Assembly (NCBI RefSeq): GCF_003696265.1
Contig: NZ_RFFH01000007.1
Span: 186,001 to 250,000, forward strand
Direction of reading: 5' to 3'
Source: Nocardia stercoris
Lineage (GTDB): Bacteria; Actinomycetota; Actinomycetes; Mycobacteriales; Mycobacteriaceae
DNA: 64,000 nucleotides
The notes under the pieces are model-generated. The model saw only the letters and a list, made by a program, of their open reading frames with translations, had not been told where the DNA came from and made no database searches. Of the stretch, positions 24,438 to 35,292 are shown piece after piece (position 1 is the stretch's first letter; every line of letters begins with the position of its first letter). The translations under genes and the position numbers were made by a program.

Positions 24438-25616
24438 TCAGATTCGTTCGATGACGGTGGCGTTGGCCATGCCCGCGCCCTCGCACATGGTCTGCAGGCC
24501 GTAGCGGCCACCGGTCTGCTCCAGGTGGTTGACCAGCGTCGCCATCAGGCGGGTGCCCGACGCGCCGAGCGCGTGGCCCAGTGCGATCGCCCCGCCGCGC
24601 GGGTTCAGCGCGGCGGGGTCGACATCGAACTCGCGCGCCCAGGCCAGCGGCACCGGCGCGAACGCCTCGTTGACCTCGAAGGCGTCGATCTCGGCGATGC
24701 TCAGGCCGGAACGCTGCAGCACCTTGTGCGTGGCGGGGATCGGCCCGGTGAGCATGATCTCCGGGTCCGAGCCGACCACCGCGAAGCTGTGCAGCCGCGC
24801 CCGCGGCGTGAGGCCGAGAGCGGCGGCCTTCTCCTCGCTCATGATCAGGGCACCGGAGGCACCGTCGGTCAGCGGCGAGGAGTTGCCCGGCGTGATCACC
24901 CAGTCGATCTCGGGGTAGCGCGCGGAGAACTCGTCGGTGCGGAACGCCGCGTTCAGGCCGCCGAGTTTCGCCGCGGTGGTCGCGGCACGCACGGTCTCGT
25001 CGACGGTGTGCACCCGGCCGTCGGGCAGTGCGACCGGAATGATCTCCCGGTCGAAGCCGCCGGCGGCCGCGGTCGCCGCCGCGCGCTCGTGCGAGAGCGC
25101 GGAGAACTCGTCGAGCTGTTCGCGATCGAATTTCCAACGCGCGGCGATCAATTCGGCGCCGATGCCCTGGTGCGGCAGGCTGGCGAACCGCGCGGCCAGC
25201 GGCCCGTGCGGGTCACCGCCGGCGGCGGTGGCGGTACCCATCGGCACCCGGCTCATCGACTCCACGCCGCACGCGATCGCGATGTCGTAGGCACCGGCGA
25301 TGACCCCCTGCGCCGCGAAATGCACGGCCTGCTGGCTGGATCCGCACTGGCGGTCGATGGTGGTGGCCGGAACCGATACCGGGAAACCGGCTTTCAGCAG
25401 CGCGGTGCGGCCGATATTGAGGGCTTGGTCGCCGGCCTGCCCGACACAGCCGGCGATCACGTCGTCGACCAGAGCCGGGTCGATGCCGGTGCGTTCGACG
25501 AGGGTGGACAGCACCGTCGCGAGCAGGTCGGCGGGGTGCACGCCGGACAGCGCGCCGCCCGGCTTCCCCTTGCCGGACGCGGTCCGGACGATGTCGACGA
25601 TGACGGCGTTCGTCAT
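24438..25616 (-). CDS. Thiolase (acetyl-CoA acyltransferase)
   Basis: A 392-residue thiolase that catalyses the final CoA-dependent cleavage in beta-oxidation. The nucleophilic cysteine lies in 'DRQCGSSQQAVHF' near residue 90, the conserved NEAF in 'FEVNEAFAPVPLAW' near 316, and the C-terminal pair in 'GHALGASGTRL' (His) and 'MCEGAGMANA' (Cys). Length is standard. It is the last gene of a minus-strand operon running SDR, enoyl-CoA hydratase, thiolase. A FadA/steroid-thiolase-like substrate range is possible. Confidence 0.93.
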   Translation of the reverse strand: MTNAVIVDIVRTASGKGKPGGALSGVHPADLLATVLSTLVERTGIDPALVDDVIAGCVGQAGDQALNIGRTALLKAGFPVSVPATTIDRQCGSSQQAVHFAAQGVIAGAYDIAIACGVESMSRVPMGTATAAGGDPHGPLAARFASLPHQGIGAELIAARWKFDREQLDEFSALSHERAAATAAAGGFDREIIPVALPDGRVHTVDETVRAATTAAKLGGLNAAFRTDEFSARYPEIDWVITPGNSSPLTDGASGALIMSEEKAAALGLTPRARLHSFAVVGSDPEIMLTGPIPATHKVLQRSGLSIAEIDAFEVNEAFAPVPLAWAREFDVDPAALNPRGGAIALGHALGASGTRLMATLVNHLEQTGGRYGLQTMCEGAGMANATVIERI

Positions 25617-25674
25617 ATCGGTTGCCTTTCGGTGAGCGATGAGCGGTGTTCGCGCTCAACGGTTTCGGAGCGAT

Positions 25675-26445
25675 TCACGACCCGGACGCGGGTCGCCTGC
25701 GTTCGAGGAAGGCGGTCACACCTTCGCGGTAGTCGGCGGAGGAGAGCAGCGGGAGCTGCTCGCGGGTCTCCCGCGCCAGGGCCGCGTCCAGGCCGGGCAC
25801 GGTGGCCGCGTTGATCGCGGCCTTCGTCGCGGCCTGGGCCGCGCGCGGACCGGCCGCCAGCGCCGCGGCCCACTCCGCGACGGTCCGGTCGGTCTCGTCG
25901 GACACCTCGGCGATCAGCCCGACCGCCAACGCCTCCGTGGCGGGCAGCCGTTCGCCGCGCAACGCCAGGCGCATGGCCCGTGCCCGGCCCGCCGCGGCCG
26001 CGACGGTGAGGGTGGCGCCCCCGTCGGGCAACAGCCCGATGCCGGTGAACGGCAACAGGAAGAACGCCGTCCGCGCGGCGACCACCAGGTCGCAGGCGAA
26101 CGCGATCGACGCGCCCACCCCGGCCGCGGCGCCCTCGACCGCCGCCAGCACGGGTACGGGGGCGTGCACGATGCCGCGGATGACGCGGTCGACGGCGGCC
26201 ATCATGGCGGCGTCGCCGTTCGGATCGCTGCCGACCGGCACGTCGGGGTCGAGATCCGCACCGGCACAGAATGCTCCGCCGGCCCCGCTGATCACCACCG
26301 CGCCCACCGCCGGATCCGTGGTGACCCGGTGTAGGGCGTCGGCGAGCCGGCGCATCGCCGCGAGATCGAGTGCGTTGCGCCGCTGCGGGCCGTCGAGCCG
26401 CACGTGTGCCACCGGACCGTCCATGCGGGTCGTGACGGTGGTCAT
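25675..26445 (-). CDS. Enoyl-CoA hydratase/isomerase family protein
   Basis: A 256-residue crotonase-fold protein. The oxyanion-hole segments are 'GAFCAGADLD' near residue 57 and 'AAGVGASIAFACDLVVA' near 106. At the usual catalytic-glutamate positions this protein has 'LLPFTGIGLLPDGGAT', that is, no obvious Glu at the first site and Asp at the second. It may therefore be an isomerase or a non-standard hydratase. It lies between the SDR and thiolase genes, with gaps of 28 and 58 bases, as part of a beta-oxidation operon. Confidence 0.88.
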   Translation of the reverse strand: MTTVTTRMDGPVAHVRLDGPQRRNALDLAAMRRLADALHRVTTDPAVGAVVISGAGGAFCAGADLDPDVPVGSDPNGDAAMMAAVDRVIRGIVHAPVPVLAAVEGAAAGVGASIAFACDLVVAARTAFFLLPFTGIGLLPDGGATLTVAAAAGRARAMRLALRGERLPATEALAVGLIAEVSDETDRTVAEWAAALAAGPRAAQAATKAAINAATVPGLDAALARETREQLPLLSSADYREGVTAFLERRRPASGS

Positions 26446-26473
26446 GACACCGCCACCACGCGGGTGCGCGGAC

Positions 26474-27232
26474 TCATCGCGGCGCCATCCGGATCGCGCC
26501 GTCGAGCCGGATGGTCTCGCCGTTGAGCATGGGGTTGCGCACGATGGCGGCCACCAGGTCGGCGTATTCGGCGGGGTCGCCGAGCCGGCTCGGGTGCGGC
26601 ACCTGGGCGCCGAGCGACTCTTGCGCCTTCTCCGGCAGCGAGCCCAGCAGCGGGGTCTTGAACAGGCCGGGGGCGATGGTGTTGACCCGGATGCGCAGCG
26701 ACGCGAGGTCGCGGGCGATCGGCAGCGTCATGCCGACGACGCCGCCCTTGGACGCGGAGTAGGCGGCCTGCCCGATCTGGCCGTCGAACGCGGCGACCGA
26801 CGCTGTGTTGACGATGACGCCGCGCTCCTCGCCGTCGGGGTCGTTGCCGGCCATGGCGGCCGCGGCGAGCCGGATGACGTTGAAGGTGCCGATCAGGTTC
26901 ACCGAGATGATCTTCGAGAAGTCGGGCAGCGGGAACGGGCCGTTCTTGCCGACGGTCTTGACGGCGTTGCCGATTCCGGCGCAGTTGACCGCGACCGCCA
27001 GGGTGCCGGTCTCGTTCGCCAGCTCGACCGCCGCGCCGACGGCCACCTCGTCGGTGACATCGGCACCGGCGAAACGTACTGCGGTGCCGAGGGATTCGAG
27101 CGCGGTGCGGTCGGCGCCGGGCAGGTCGAGCGCGACCACCTCGGCACCCTCGGCGGCGAGCCGGGCGACCGTGGCGAGGCCGAGTCCGGACGCACCGCCG
27201 GTGACGAGCGCGGTTTTTCCGTGCAGCTGCAT
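26474..27232 (-). CDS. SDR-type 3-hydroxyacyl-CoA dehydrogenase (HSD10-like)
   Basis: A 252-residue classical SDR. It shows the cofactor motif TGGASGLG near residue 11, 'NCAGIG' near 83, the catalytic Ser in 'VNTASVAAFDGQIGQ' and YxxxK in 'AAYSASKGG' near 153. 'GKNGPFPLPDFSKIISVNLI' and 'RIRVNTIAPGLFKTPLL' are close to type II 3-hydroxyacyl-CoA dehydrogenases. NAD(H) is likely because Asp follows beta-2 ('VALDLPG'). It is the first gene of the operon that continues with hydratase and thiolase. A TetR operator lies 37 bases upstream. Confidence 0.92.
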   Translation of the reverse strand: MQLHGKTALVTGGASGLGLATVARLAAEGAEVVALDLPGADRTALESLGTAVRFAGADVTDEVAVGAAVELANETGTLAVAVNCAGIGNAVKTVGKNGPFPLPDFSKIISVNLIGTFNVIRLAAAAMAGNDPDGEERGVIVNTASVAAFDGQIGQAAYSASKGGVVGMTLPIARDLASLRIRVNTIAPGLFKTPLLGSLPEKAQESLGAQVPHPSRLGDPAEYADLVAAIVRNPMLNGETIRLDGAIRMAPR

Positions 27233-27268
27233 GATGTTCCTTTCCTGGCGCGGGTTCGCGCACGTTTC

Positions 27269-27286
27269 ACTGAGCGCTCGCTAAGT
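27269..27286. promoter_or_regulatory. TetR-type operator, copy 1
   Basis: ACTGAGCGCTCGCTAAGT, an 18-bp near-perfect palindrome (8-bp arms with one mismatch, 2-base centre), lies between the divergent SDR and TetR genes. The same motif recurs at 28061, 28129 and 49989, each time before beta-oxidation genes. Confidence 0.75.
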
Positions 27287-27331
27287 AGGTACGCTGTGGA
27301 GCGTCCAATCACTGCGAGCAGAGGGGTCGAG

Positions 27332-27961
27332 TTGACGGAGGCGGTAGCGGCGACGACGGCCGGCGGGTCCGATTGGCGGAACTACCCGCCCTTGGCACTG
27401 CCGCCGATCCTGCGAGTGACGCTCGCCCACATCGTCGAGCACGGGTACGACTCGACGACCGTGCGCACCATCGCGCGCGAGGTCGGGGTCACGGTCCCGG
27501 CGCTCTACTACCACTTCGAGAACAAGCAGGCGATCCTGGTCGCCCTGTTCGACCACGCCGTGTCGATCATCACCTCGCACATCGACGCGGCGCTCGCCGA
27601 GGCCGGCGACGACCCGGTCCGGCGCTTCAGCCTCATGGTGGAGGCGCTCGCGCTGTACATGGCGCTGCACCGCGATCTGGCGTTCATCGACTCCGAGCGG
27701 CGGGCACTGTCCCCGGACAACCTGAAAAGCTATGTCCAGCACCGGGACCGGGTCGAGCAGCAGCTGCGGGAGAGTATCGAGGCCGGCGTGGCGGCGGGCG
27801 AGTTCCGCACGGGCGACCCGGAGGGCTGCGGCCGCGCGATCCTGTCCATGTGCCAGGGCATCGCCGGCTGGTTCCGCGCCGACGGCCCCGACGCCGCGGA
27901 GGACGTCGCCCGCCGGTACGTCGCGATCGCCTTGGCGACGGTCCAGTACACGGGCGCCTGA
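27332..27961 (+). CDS. TetR family regulator of the beta-oxidation genes
   Basis: A repressor of about 209 residues. The N-terminal helix-turn-helix is seen in 'TVRTIAREVGVTVPALYYHF' near residues 46-65, followed by 'ENKQAILVALFDHAV', as in TetR proteins that sense acyl-CoA thioesters. The C-terminal 'GIAGWFRADGPDAAEDVARRY' resembles the KstR2-like branch. The start is uncertain: TTG 27332 has GAGGGG 6 bases upstream, while GTG 27296 is in frame without a clear site. It is divergent from the SDR operon across operator copy 1 and is followed by copies 2 and 3, so it is the natural regulator of both flanking operons. Confidence 0.88.
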   Translation: MTEAVAATTAGGSDWRNYPPLALPPILRVTLAHIVEHGYDSTTVRTIAREVGVTVPALYYHFENKQAILVALFDHAVSIITSHIDAALAEAGDDPVRRFSLMVEALALYMALHRDLAFIDSERRALSPDNLKSYVQHRDRVEQQLRESIEAGVAAGEFRTGDPEGCGRAILSMCQGIAGWFRADGPDAAEDVARRYVAIALATVQYTGA

Positions 27962-28060
27962 CCGCGGGGCGGTGCCACCGCTGGCGGGGCGCGGTCCGGG
28001 CGTCATCGCCCGGCGCCGATGATTCGGCTGAACTCGACCACGGCCACCTCCGCACAACCC

Positions 28061-28078
28061 ACTTAGCGAGCGCTCAGT
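28061..28078. promoter_or_regulatory. TetR-type operator, copy 2
   Basis: ACTTAGCGAGCGCTCAGT is the exact reverse complement of copy 1 at 27269-27286. It lies upstream of the kinase/acyl-CoA dehydrogenase operon starting at 28204, 51 bases from copy 3. Confidence 0.75.
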
Positions 28079-28128
28079 CAATATAGATCGAGCTCCCGAG
28101 CCGACGCAACCACGGGCGTCGGTGGAAT

Positions 28129-28146
28129 ATCTAGCGCTCGCTAAGT
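28129..28146. promoter_or_regulatory. TetR-type operator, copy 3
   Basis: ATCTAGCGCTCGCTAAGT matches copy 1 at 15 of 18 positions, including the whole central AGCGCTCGCTAAGT block. It lies 58 bases before the GTG of the kinase-like gene. With copy 2 it gives this promoter two sites. Confidence 0.7.
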
Positions 28147-28203
28147 AGCTTCTGGTAAGAACATCTCGAGTGCGCCAGATCGAGCCGAGGAGCCGAAACA
28201 CCC

Positions 28204-29267
28204 GTGCACACCGAGAAGGACCGGCCTCCCGCCGGTATCACCGACCGGCAACTACAGGCGGTCGAAGCGTGGATGACCGGCCAGGGGCTGGGCTCCGGCC
28301 CGATCACCGGGGTGCGCCCCCTCGGCGGCGGAACCCAGAACATCATGGCCACCTTCGAACGCGAAGGACGCCGCTACGTGCTGCGGCGCGGCCCGCGCCA
28401 CCTGCGCCCGCGCAGCAACGACGCCATCCTGCGCGAGACCCGCATCCTGGGCGCCCTGCGCGACACCGCCGTCCCCCACCCGCGCCTGATCTCCTGCTGC
28501 ACGGACCCCGGCCTGCTCGACGGTGCCGTCTTCTACCTCATGGACCCGGTGGCCGGCTTCAACCCGAGCCTCGAACTACCGGCGCTGCACGCGGGCGATC
28601 CCGGCGTCCGCGCCGAAATGGCGCTGAGCATCGTCGATTCCCTGGCACTGCTGGGCACCGTCGACTATCGGCAGGTCGGCCTGGAGGGCTACGGCAAGCC
28701 GGACGGATTCCTGGAACGTCAAGTGCCCCGGTGGATGTCGGAGCTGGAGTCCTACCGGCAGTTCGAGGGCTACGGCGACCGGACCGTTCCCGGTGTCGAA
28801 CGGGTCGCGCGGTGGCTGACCCGGAACCGGCCCACGGCCTGGCAGCCCGGAATCATGCACGGCGACTTCCACTTCGCCAACGTCATGTTCGAGCGGACCT
28901 CGCCGCGGGTCGCCGCGATCGTCGACTGGGAGATGTCCACCATCGGCGACCCGCTGCTCGACCTGGGCTGGCTGCTGGCCACCTGGGAACTACCCGACGC
29001 CCCAGGCATTTTCGGCGGCGCCTTCATGAAATCCGGTGGCCTGCCCGAACCCGGCGCCCTGGTCCGCCGCTACGCCGAACAGTCGGCCCGCGACCTGACC
29101 GCGATCGACTGGTACGTGGTGCTCGCCTGTTTCAAGCTCGGAATCGTGTTGGAGGGCAGCCACGCCCGCGCGATCGCCGGTCTGGCCTCCCCCGAGACCG
29201 GCGCCGAACTGCACACCGCCACCCTGCGCCTCTTCGAACGCGCCCTGCGAACAATGGACGGAAACCC

Positions 29268-29271
<4 letters not shown>
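28204..29271 (+). CDS. Aminoglycoside-phosphotransferase-like kinase (ACAD10/11 N-domain type)
   Basis: A 355-residue APH-fold protein. The nucleotide-binding start 'GGGTQNIMATFEREGRRYVL' near residue 40 is followed by the catalytic loop 'IMHGDFHFANVMF' near 218, the Mg-binding 'VDWEMSTIGDPLLDLGW' near 240 and an APH_ChoK-like tail. In animals the same domain fused to an acyl-CoA dehydrogenase (ACAD10/11) phosphorylates 4-hydroxyacyl-CoAs so that the hydroxyl can be removed. Here the two parts are separate genes overlapping by 4 bases. GTG 28204 is the start. Confidence 0.88.
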
Positions 29272-30449
<1,178 letters not shown>

Positions 30450-30459
30450 CCGATAGGTG

Positions 30460-32031
<1,572 letters not shown>

Positions 32032-32055
32032 GCCGGGACCGCCGCGCCGCATGCT

Positions 32056-32126
32056 TGCGCGGAAACGCGCAGTAATCTGGTGGCCGATCTGCTCGAAATC
32101 AGGCAAAGCATGCGCGAAATCATGCA
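32056..32126. promoter_or_regulatory. Repeat-rich control region between pgi and the DeoR gene
   Basis: An inverted repeat TGCGCG-GAAA-CGCGCA (32056-32071) is followed by two direct repeats, TGCTCGAAATCAGGCA (32090-32105) and TGCGCGAAATCATGCA (32111-32126). The direct repeats match at 14 of 16 positions and start 21 bp apart, two helical turns, so two protein molecules could bind the same face of DNA. DeoR-family proteins often use repeated sites of this kind. Confidence 0.5.
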
Positions 32127-32218
32127 GATTTACTCGCTAGTAGTCAATGCCTGCACGGATTCGAGTACGCTCGGGCACCTAGACTCGTGGTGCTGTCCAA
32201 CGCTGCAGGGAGGTAACC

Positions 32219-32977
32219 GTGCTCGCCAGCGCCCGTCGGCGGGTGATTCTCGACCGGCTGATCGCCGACGGCTACGTCGAGGCCAAGGACCTGGCCCGGG
32301 TACTGGGCGTCGATGCCTCCACCGTCCGCCGCGACCTCGACGCGCTGGCGCGGGACGGGCAGATCCAGCGGACCCACGGTGGCGCCCGTCCGATGCCGGG
32401 CGTCACCACCGACCTGCCCTACGAGGTGAAGCGGATGTCGCACGCGGCGGAGAAGACCGCCGTCGCCCGCGCGGTCGCGGCGCGGGTGCGCGACGGGGAC
32501 AGCGTCGTACTCGACAGCGGCTCGACCACCTATCAGGTCGCGGTGGCACTGCGCAACCACACCGGCCTGACCGTCATCACCAACGACCTGCGGATCGCCG
32601 AATACGTTGCGGGACTGAACCGTTTCCGCCTGCTGGTGACCGGCGGCGAACTGCTCGGCTCGGTCTACACCCTCGCCGGCGACCGGACCGTGGATTTCCT
32701 GCGCGGCTACGCCGCGACCTGGGCCGTGCTCGGCGCCGACGCCGTCGACGCGACCGCCGGCATCACCAACACCAACACCCTCGAGGTCCCGGTCAAACAG
32801 GCCATGATCGCTGCGGCCGCAACGACATTCGTCGTCGCCGACAGCTCCAAGTTCGGCCACCGCGCGCTGGCCAAGGTCGCCGATATCGACGAGATCGACA
32901 CCCTGGTCACCGACGCCGGGCTCGGCGCCGAGCACGCGGAACCGTTCGGCGCCCGCCTGCTCCGCGTCGGCGACTGA
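32219..32977 (+). CDS. DeoR family transcriptional regulator (sugar-phosphate type)
   Basis: A 252-residue repressor. The N-terminal DeoR helix-turn-helix is 'AKDLARVLGVDASTVRRDLD' near residues 22-41 followed by 'RTHGGARPM'. The C-terminal DeoRC sensor domain includes 'DGDSVVLDSGSTTYQVA' near 96 and 'VVADSSKFGHRA' near 205; such domains bind sugar phosphates. GGGAGG precedes GTG 32219. It is divergent from pgi with a repeat-rich region between, so it may respond to a hexose phosphate and adjust pgi. That link is inferred. Confidence 0.93.
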   Translation: MLASARRRVILDRLIADGYVEAKDLARVLGVDASTVRRDLDALARDGQIQRTHGGARPMPGVTTDLPYEVKRMSHAAEKTAVARAVAARVRDGDSVVLDSGSTTYQVAVALRNHTGLTVITNDLRIAEYVAGLNRFRLLVTGGELLGSVYTLAGDRTVDFLRGYAATWAVLGADAVDATAGITNTNTLEVPVKQAMIAAAATTFVVADSSKFGHRALAKVADIDEIDTLVTDAGLGAEHAEPFGARLLRVGD

Positions 32978-32986
32978 CGCCCGCCG

Positions 32987-33424
32987 TCAGTTCCGCTGCA
33001 GCTCCTGGGCGAGCATCACGAGAATGCCGCTGGGACCACGGACATAGGTGAGCTTGTAGATGTCCTGGTAGTTCGCCACACCGCGCAGCGGGTGACAGCC
33101 GTGCTTCGCGGCGATCGCGAGTGCCGCGTCGATGTCGTCGACCGAGAACGCGACCCGGTGCATGCCGATCTCGTTGGGCAGCGTCGGTTCGGTCTCGATC
33201 GCCGCGGGATGGATGTATTCGAAGAGCTCCAACCGCCCCTGACCGTCCGGGGTCTGCAGCATCGCGATCTTCGCGTGGTTGCCGTCGAGACCGACTGCGG
33301 TGTCGGTCCATTCGCCGCTGACGGTGTCACGGCCGACGACCGTGAGACCGAGGTCGGTGAAGAAGGCGATCGCCGCGTCGAGGTCGCGGACGGCGATGGC
33401 GACGTTCTCGAGTTTGATGGCCAT
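32987..33424 (-). CDS. VOC superfamily (glyoxalase/epimerase-like) protein
   Basis: A 145-residue protein with two paired beta-alpha-beta-beta-beta modules. Possible metal-side residues are Glu in 'RLELFEYIHP' near residue 68 and His in 'MHRVAFSVDD' near 89. The N-terminal position that usually holds His has Asn ('LENVAIAVRDL'), and the last one reads 'GILVMLAQE'. Metal binding is therefore uncertain and the reaction is not predictable. It could be related to methylmalonyl-CoA epimerase in size only. It sits at the 3' end of the TetR/acyl-CoA dehydrogenase operon, 10 bases after the regulator stop. Confidence 0.85.
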   Translation of the reverse strand: MAIKLENVAIAVRDLDAAIAFFTDLGLTVVGRDTVSGEWTDTAVGLDGNHAKIAMLQTPDGQGRLELFEYIHPAAIETEPTLPNEIGMHRVAFSVDDIDAALAIAAKHGCHPLRGVANYQDIYKLTYVRGPSGILVMLAQELQRN

Positions 33425-33434
33425 GCGCTACAGG

Positions 33435-34052
33435 CTACCGACCGGCCTGCGGGTCGGGCCGGGCGCCGACGATGCGCAGGGCGAGGTCGACGTAGTAGTC
33501 GCCGATCTGTTCCGGCGTCCACGCACCGTCGTCGCGATACCAGCGGGCCAGATCGATGCCCAGCGAGAGCAGGGCCGCGGCGGCCATGTGCGAGTTCGGA
33601 TTGTCGAAATCGCCGGTGGCGATGCCGCGCTCGAGCAGCGCCCGCAGCTCGCCGTCGATCCGCTGCCGGATCTCCCGGATCTCCTCGCGATGCTGCGGAC
33701 CGAGCGCCGCGAGTTCGTAGTTGATCACCCGGGCGACAGTGTGTTCGCGGGCGTGATGGATCGCGAAATCGCGCATCACCGCGATCAATTGGCCGGTCGG
33801 GTCGTCCGCACTGGCCACGGCGGCGCGGACCTGGGCCAACGACTCCAGATGACCGGTCCGCGAAATCTGGTACAGCAGCTCCTCTTTGGAGCGATGGTGG
33901 ACGTAGATCGCGGCCGAGCTCAGCCCGGCGACGGACGTGATGTCCCGGGTCGTGGAGCCGTGGAAGCCGCGCTCGGCGAACGCGGTCACGGCCGCCTGCA
34001 GCAGCCGTGCCCGGGTGTCGTCCGCGCGCGAGCGGTCTCCGGTGTCGGTCAC
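33435..34052 (-). CDS. TetR family regulator, KstR2-like
   Basis: A 205-residue repressor. The helix-turn-helix is in 'STTRDITSVAGLSSAAIYVH' near residues 33-52, with 'HRSKEELLYQI' following. The C-terminus 'ARWYRDDGAWTPEQIGDYYV' resembles KstR2 and other acyl-CoA-sensing members. GTG 34052 was chosen because it lies 7 bases after the acyl-CoA dehydrogenase stop; the longer frame would run backward into that gene. It is third in an operon with kinase-like and acyl-CoA dehydrogenase genes, whose promoter contains boxes fitting the KstR2 consensus. Confidence 0.88.
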   Translation of the reverse strand: MTDTGDRSRADDTRARLLQAAVTAFAERGFHGSTTRDITSVAGLSSAAIYVHHRSKEELLYQISRTGHLESLAQVRAAVASADDPTGQLIAVMRDFAIHHAREHTVARVINYELAALGPQHREEIREIRQRIDGELRALLERGIATGDFDNPNSHMAAAALLSLGIDLARWYRDDGAWTPEQIGDYYVDLALRIVGARPDPQAGR

Positions 34053-34059
34053 GGCTCGG

Positions 34060-35283
34060 TCAGCCCTTGCGACCCCAGGACGGGTCCCGGCGGCGCAGCT
34101 CCAACTGCGCGATGGTGCGCTTGTGCACCTCGTCGGGTCCGTCGGCCAGCCGCAGCGTGCGCAGGTGCGCGTACATGCTCGCGAGCGGGAAGTCGTCGCT
34201 GACCCCACCGCCGCCGTGCACCTGGATCGCCCGGTCCACCACCTTCAGCGCCACCTGCGGCGCGGCCACCTTGATCGCCGCGATCTCCGTGCGGGCGGCC
34301 TTGTTGCCGACGGTGTCCATGAGATGCGCGGCCTTCAGGGTCAGCAGCCGGGCCATGTCGATCTCGATCCGCGACTCGGCGATCCAGTCCTGGATATTGG
34401 CCCGATCCGCAAGCGGCGCACCGAACGTCGTGCGGGCCTGCGCCCGGTCGATCATGAGATCGAGGGCGCGTTCGGCTATGCCGATCGCGCGCATGCAGTG
34501 GTGGATGCGGCCGGGCCCGAGGCGGGACTGGGCGATCAGGAATCCGGCGCCCTCCCCGGCGAGGACCGCGCTGCTCGGCACCCGCACGTCCTCGAAGACG
34601 ACCTCCGCGTGGCCCTCCCGGTCCTGGTAGCCGAAGACCGGCAGGTTGCGGACCACCGTGATACCCGGGGTGTCCATCGGGACGACCAGCATCGACTGCT
34701 GCCGGTGTACCGGCGCATCCGGGTCGGTCTTGCCCATCACGATCAGGACCCGGCAGTTGGCGTGCAAGGCGTTGGAGGTCCACCACTTCCGGCCGTTGAG
34801 GACGTAGTGGTCGCCGTCGCGTTCCATCCGCAGCTCGATGTTCGTGGCATCGGAACTGGCGACCGCCGGTTCGGTCATGGCGAACGCGGAGCGGATGGTG
34901 CCCTCCAGCAAGGGCTGCAACCACTCCCGCTGCTGCTCTTCGGATCCGAACAGGGTGAGGACTTCCATGTTCCCGGTGTCGGGCGCATTGCAGTTGGTGG
35001 CCTCGGGCGCGAGTTCCGCACTGCGGCCCATGATCTCGGCCAGCGGCGCGTACTCGCTGTTGGTCAGGCCCGGCCCCCACTGCGGGTGCGGATGGAACAG
35101 ATTCCACAGGCCGCGCTCGCGCGCGGCCGCCTTGAGTTCCTCCAGGACGGGCGGATGGAAGTGCGGGTCGCCGGCGGCCGCCATCTGCTCGTGGTAGACC
35201 CGCTCGGCCGGGTAGACGTGCTCGTCCATGAAGGTGAGCAAGTCGTCGCGGTAGCGGGCGGCGCGGTCGGAGAGCTCGAACAT
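34060..35283 (-). CDS. Acyl-CoA dehydrogenase (ACAD10/11-like)
   Basis: A 407-residue flavoprotein. Identified by 'FAMTEPAVASSDATNIEL' near residue 137, 'LNGRKWWTSNALHANCRVL' near 165, 'ARTTFGAPLADRANIQDWIA' near 284 and the C-terminal 'ADGPDEVHKRTIAQLELRR'. The DGPDEVH segment, with Asp in place of catalytic Glu, is typical of the ACAD11-like group, as in the 29268 gene. It follows an APH-like kinase gene by 9 bases, and a TetR gene follows it. It probably acts with the kinase on hydroxyacyl-CoA intermediates. Confidence 0.93.
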   Translation of the reverse strand: MFELSDRAARYRDDLLTFMDEHVYPAERVYHEQMAAAGDPHFHPPVLEELKAAARERGLWNLFHPHPQWGPGLTNSEYAPLAEIMGRSAELAPEATNCNAPDTGNMEVLTLFGSEEQQREWLQPLLEGTIRSAFAMTEPAVASSDATNIELRMERDGDHYVLNGRKWWTSNALHANCRVLIVMGKTDPDAPVHRQQSMLVVPMDTPGITVVRNLPVFGYQDREGHAEVVFEDVRVPSSAVLAGEGAGFLIAQSRLGPGRIHHCMRAIGIAERALDLMIDRAQARTTFGAPLADRANIQDWIAESRIEIDMARLLTLKAAHLMDTVGNKAARTEIAAIKVAAPQVALKVVDRAIQVHGGGGVSDDFPLASMYAHLRTLRLADGPDEVHKRTIAQLELRRRDPSWGRKG

Positions 35284-35292
35284 CGTTGTCCC

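Noticed and set aside
25802..27331. Long N-terminal extension of the TetR gene (719-codon frame)
   Set aside because: The added part is antisense to the hydratase and SDR genes. The TetR domain begins after 27332.
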